This document shows, in pieces, positions 62,465 through 64,000 of a DNA stretch of 64,000 bases. The notes under the pieces were generated by a model that worked only from the letters and a program-made list of their open reading frames with translations, did not search any database and had not been told where the DNA came from. Source of the stretch: Oleidesulfovibrio sp964593925 (lineage in GTDB: Bacteria > Desulfobacterota > Desulfovibrionia > Desulfovibrionales > Desulfovibrionaceae); the NCBI GenBank assembly GCA_964593925.1, contig CAZQKM010000008.1, positions 27,516 to 91,515 on the forward strand. The letters are read 5' to 3'. The position numbers and the translations under genes are program-made. Every line of letters starts with the position of its first letter. Position 1 is the stretch's first letter.

Positions 62465-63787
62465 ATGTTTTTTTTAAACTTGCGTCAGCTTTTTTTGTCC
62501 CAAAAGGGGGCTGCGGTCATTTTGATTGCGGTATTGCTGCCCGTGATCATTGGTTTTGCAGGTATAGGTGTTGATACCGGTATGCTCTATCTGGCGCACA
62601 GCCGTTTGCAAACGGCTGTGGATGCGGCTGCCATGGCCGGTAGTCTGCAGTTGCCTTATGACCTTGAGGTCGAGGAGGGCGGCCGAGTAGATCAGGCGGT
62701 CCGTGAATATCTGGATGTTAACTATCCCGAGGCCAAGCTTGTGTCCATCACACCCGGCACAGAAGAACGTAGTGTGGTGATCAAAGGGAAAGTATCTTAT
62801 ATACCTTTTTTCATGGGATTTTTGGGTGCCGGCGAGTCGTTACTGACCGCCGAGGCTTCAGCAGGATATAATAACCTTGAAGTGGTGTTTGTCATTGACA
62901 ACTCGCGCTCTATGCAGGCGAACGCCATAGCGCCTACAAGAAAGGCCATTGCAAGTTTTGTAGAACTGCTGATGCCTGAGGGCATGGATACCTCTGTCAA
63001 GCTGGGCTTGGTTCCTTTCCACGGTATGGTTCGCCTTCCTGCCGGGGTTGATGGTCTTCCCGCAGGGTGCCGTAATGTGGATGGTACATATAATAATGGA
63101 ATGATACCCATGGACTACTCTAGAGAAGGCGATATCGAGGGTATTGATATAGTGGGGAATGGTTTCCATCGCCTTGAGGAGTATCTGGGTATTGACTATT
63201 GTGTCGGTGTAACCCCGGTCCAACCACTTACTGATAAACGGACGGAGATACTGGATGCCAACGACAAGCAGCTTGCAGAGGGACAAAGTGGTACTGTCAT
63301 CCCCGAGGGGATCAAGTGGGCCCGGCATCTGTTGAGTCCAGAGCCCCCTTTTACAGAAGCCTCCGCCGGAAAAGATATGCGTAAGGTCATGATTCTGCTG
63401 TCTGACGGTAGTAATATGACCCCGTGTGCTAAAGTTATTGCCAAGAAAGATGGTAAGCCTTCAAAGGTAAAAAAATGCCCGAAATGTGGCGGTTTTATGT
63501 ATGGTAAGGCTTGGGCCAACGCGTATTTTGGGGCTCTGGATATAGATTCTTTATGCACCCGGGCAAACGCTGATATGATTGCCGAAGCCCAGAGGGCCAA
63601 GGATGCAGGTATAGAGGTTTTTGTCATCCGGTTTGGTTGGTCACTAGGGCATGAGAAAGAGCTTCTTAAGCAGTTGGCCTCTAGTAAACCAGGGACAGAA
63701 GATCACTACTACGACGCACCAAAACCTGCGCAGCTTGAGGAGGCTTTCAGGTTGATTGGTCGCCAGCTTGGCTGGAGATTACTCTAA
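62465..63787 (+). CDS. tadG: TadG-like protein with von Willebrand factor A domain
   Basis: About 440 residues. The pilin-like N-terminus (SQKGAAVILIAVLLPVIIGFAGIGVDTG, with AHSRLQTAVDAAAMAGSLQL) is followed by a VWA domain (about 135-430) whose metal-ion site motif is DNSRSM. The second half of the MIDAS is in LLSDGSN. A Lys-rich insert with two CxxC-like cysteines (KKCPKCGG) lies within the VWA fold. The ATG at 62465 follows AGGTG. TadG proteins act as secreted minor components or adhesins of the pilus. Confidence 0.9.
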   Translation: MFFLNLRQLFLSQKGAAVILIAVLLPVIIGFAGIGVDTGMLYLAHSRLQTAVDAAAMAGSLQLPYDLEVEEGGRVDQAVREYLDVNYPEAKLVSITPGTEERSVVIKGKVSYIPFFMGFLGAGESLLTAEASAGYNNLEVVFVIDNSRSMQANAIAPTRKAIASFVELLMPEGMDTSVKLGLVPFHGMVRLPAGVDGLPAGCRNVDGTYNNGMIPMDYSREGDIEGIDIVGNGFHRLEEYLGIDYCVGVTPVQPLTDKRTEILDANDKQLAEGQSGTVIPEGIKWARHLLSPEPPFTEASAGKDMRKVMILLSDGSNMTPCAKVIAKKDGKPSKVKKCPKCGGFMYGKAWANAYFGALDIDSLCTRANADMIAEAQRAKDAGIEVFVIRFGWSLGHEKELLKQLASSKPGTEDHYYDAPKPAQLEEAFRLIGRQLGWRLL

Positions 63788-63843
63788 GCTCGCTGCGGGA
63801 GGCATTAGAGTTGTATAGCAGTTTATTGCCACGATGAAATGTC

Positions 63844-63888
63844 GAGCAGGCAAAAGTATCTAATAGTGCTTTTGCCTGCTCTTTTTTT
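63844..63888 (+). terminator. Intrinsic terminator of the tad locus
   Basis: GAGCAGGCAAAAG pairs perfectly with CTTTTGCCTGCTC around a 12-base loop, then seven T residues follow. It closes the TadG-like transcript 57 bases after its stop. Confidence 0.92.
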
Positions 63889-64000
63889 CCCAATCTTCTC
63901 GCCATGACATGCTCTGACATATACTTCCTCTAAAACGATACAGCTTAAATGATCCTGCTACAAAGTTGTGGACACAGAGTTAAGCTACTATCCTGCCCAT

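Noticed and set aside
1..64000. tRNA, rRNA, CRISPR, insertion-sequence or prophage features
   Set aside because: No cloverleaf with a CCA or T-loop signature, no regular short-spacer repeats, and no transposase or integrase motifs were recognised.

Overview
The window looks like a chromosomal segment of a Gram-negative sulfate-reducer-type bacterium of the order Desulfovibrionales (class Desulfovibrionia, formerly Deltaproteobacteria). This rests on gene order and protein character, not on an rRNA gene (none is present). The signs are the yceD-rpmF-plsX-fabH-fabG-acpP-fabF-glyA-dCMP deaminase-ribD string, a CcmE with a Cys-x3-Tyr heme site and no CcmH in the ccm cluster, LPS heptose genes and a complete Tad/Flp pilus locus. 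Base composition is near 50% GC. Three stretches of about 1.2-2.8 kb hold no convincing gene, which suggests some genome decay.

Layout. 1-7711 (minus): fatty-acid/phospholipid start genes with L32, glyA, a dCMP deaminase and a cut ribD. 7908-13028: rpmB with a strong terminator, fxsA, a rhomboid protease, pncC, a solute-binding protein fused to a catalytically dead cytidine-deaminase-like domain, and glucokinase. 13339-16637 (minus): tatB-tatC-hisB-lipoprotein-hisA, tightly overlapped. 16946-19988 (minus): guaB-guaA. 20320-25586 (minus): ccmE, ccmF, ccmA, ccmB, ccmC, ccmD and a TPR gene. 25693-28704: a CNNM/CBS membrane protein, then gmhB-waaF. 28857-31259: a NhaD-type antiporter and a TrmH-type methyltransferase. 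31448-36241: three family-2 glycosyltransferases, two of them divergent paralogues. 36998-41399: pfkB kinase, cutA, nth, an RNase-H-fold exonuclease, cheV and a small membrane protein. 42804-44675 (minus): a DUF502 protein and metK.

45897-63888 is a pilus region. An orphan sigma-54-dependent response regulator is followed by a 2.8 kb non-coding stretch with direct repeats and dyads. Then comes flp1 behind a near-consensus -24/-12 promoter and closed by a strong intrinsic terminator, and flp2 behind a second -24/-12-like promoter leading into cpaA-cpaB-cpaC-lipoprotein-cpaE-cpaF-tadB-tadC-tadD-tadE. A second TadE-like gene and a VWA-domain TadG-like gene follow, and the locus ends at a 13-bp-stem terminator. 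The arrangement suggests that the major pilin is transcribed separately from the assembly machine, both under sigma-54.

The observations most worth following are the solute-binding/pseudo-cytidine-deaminase fusion at 10795-11988 and the two-promoter, one-terminator control of the pilins, with a putative activator-binding dyad found upstream of flp2 and twice in the neighbouring desert. No tRNA, rRNA, CRISPR array, intact insertion sequence or prophage was recognised.
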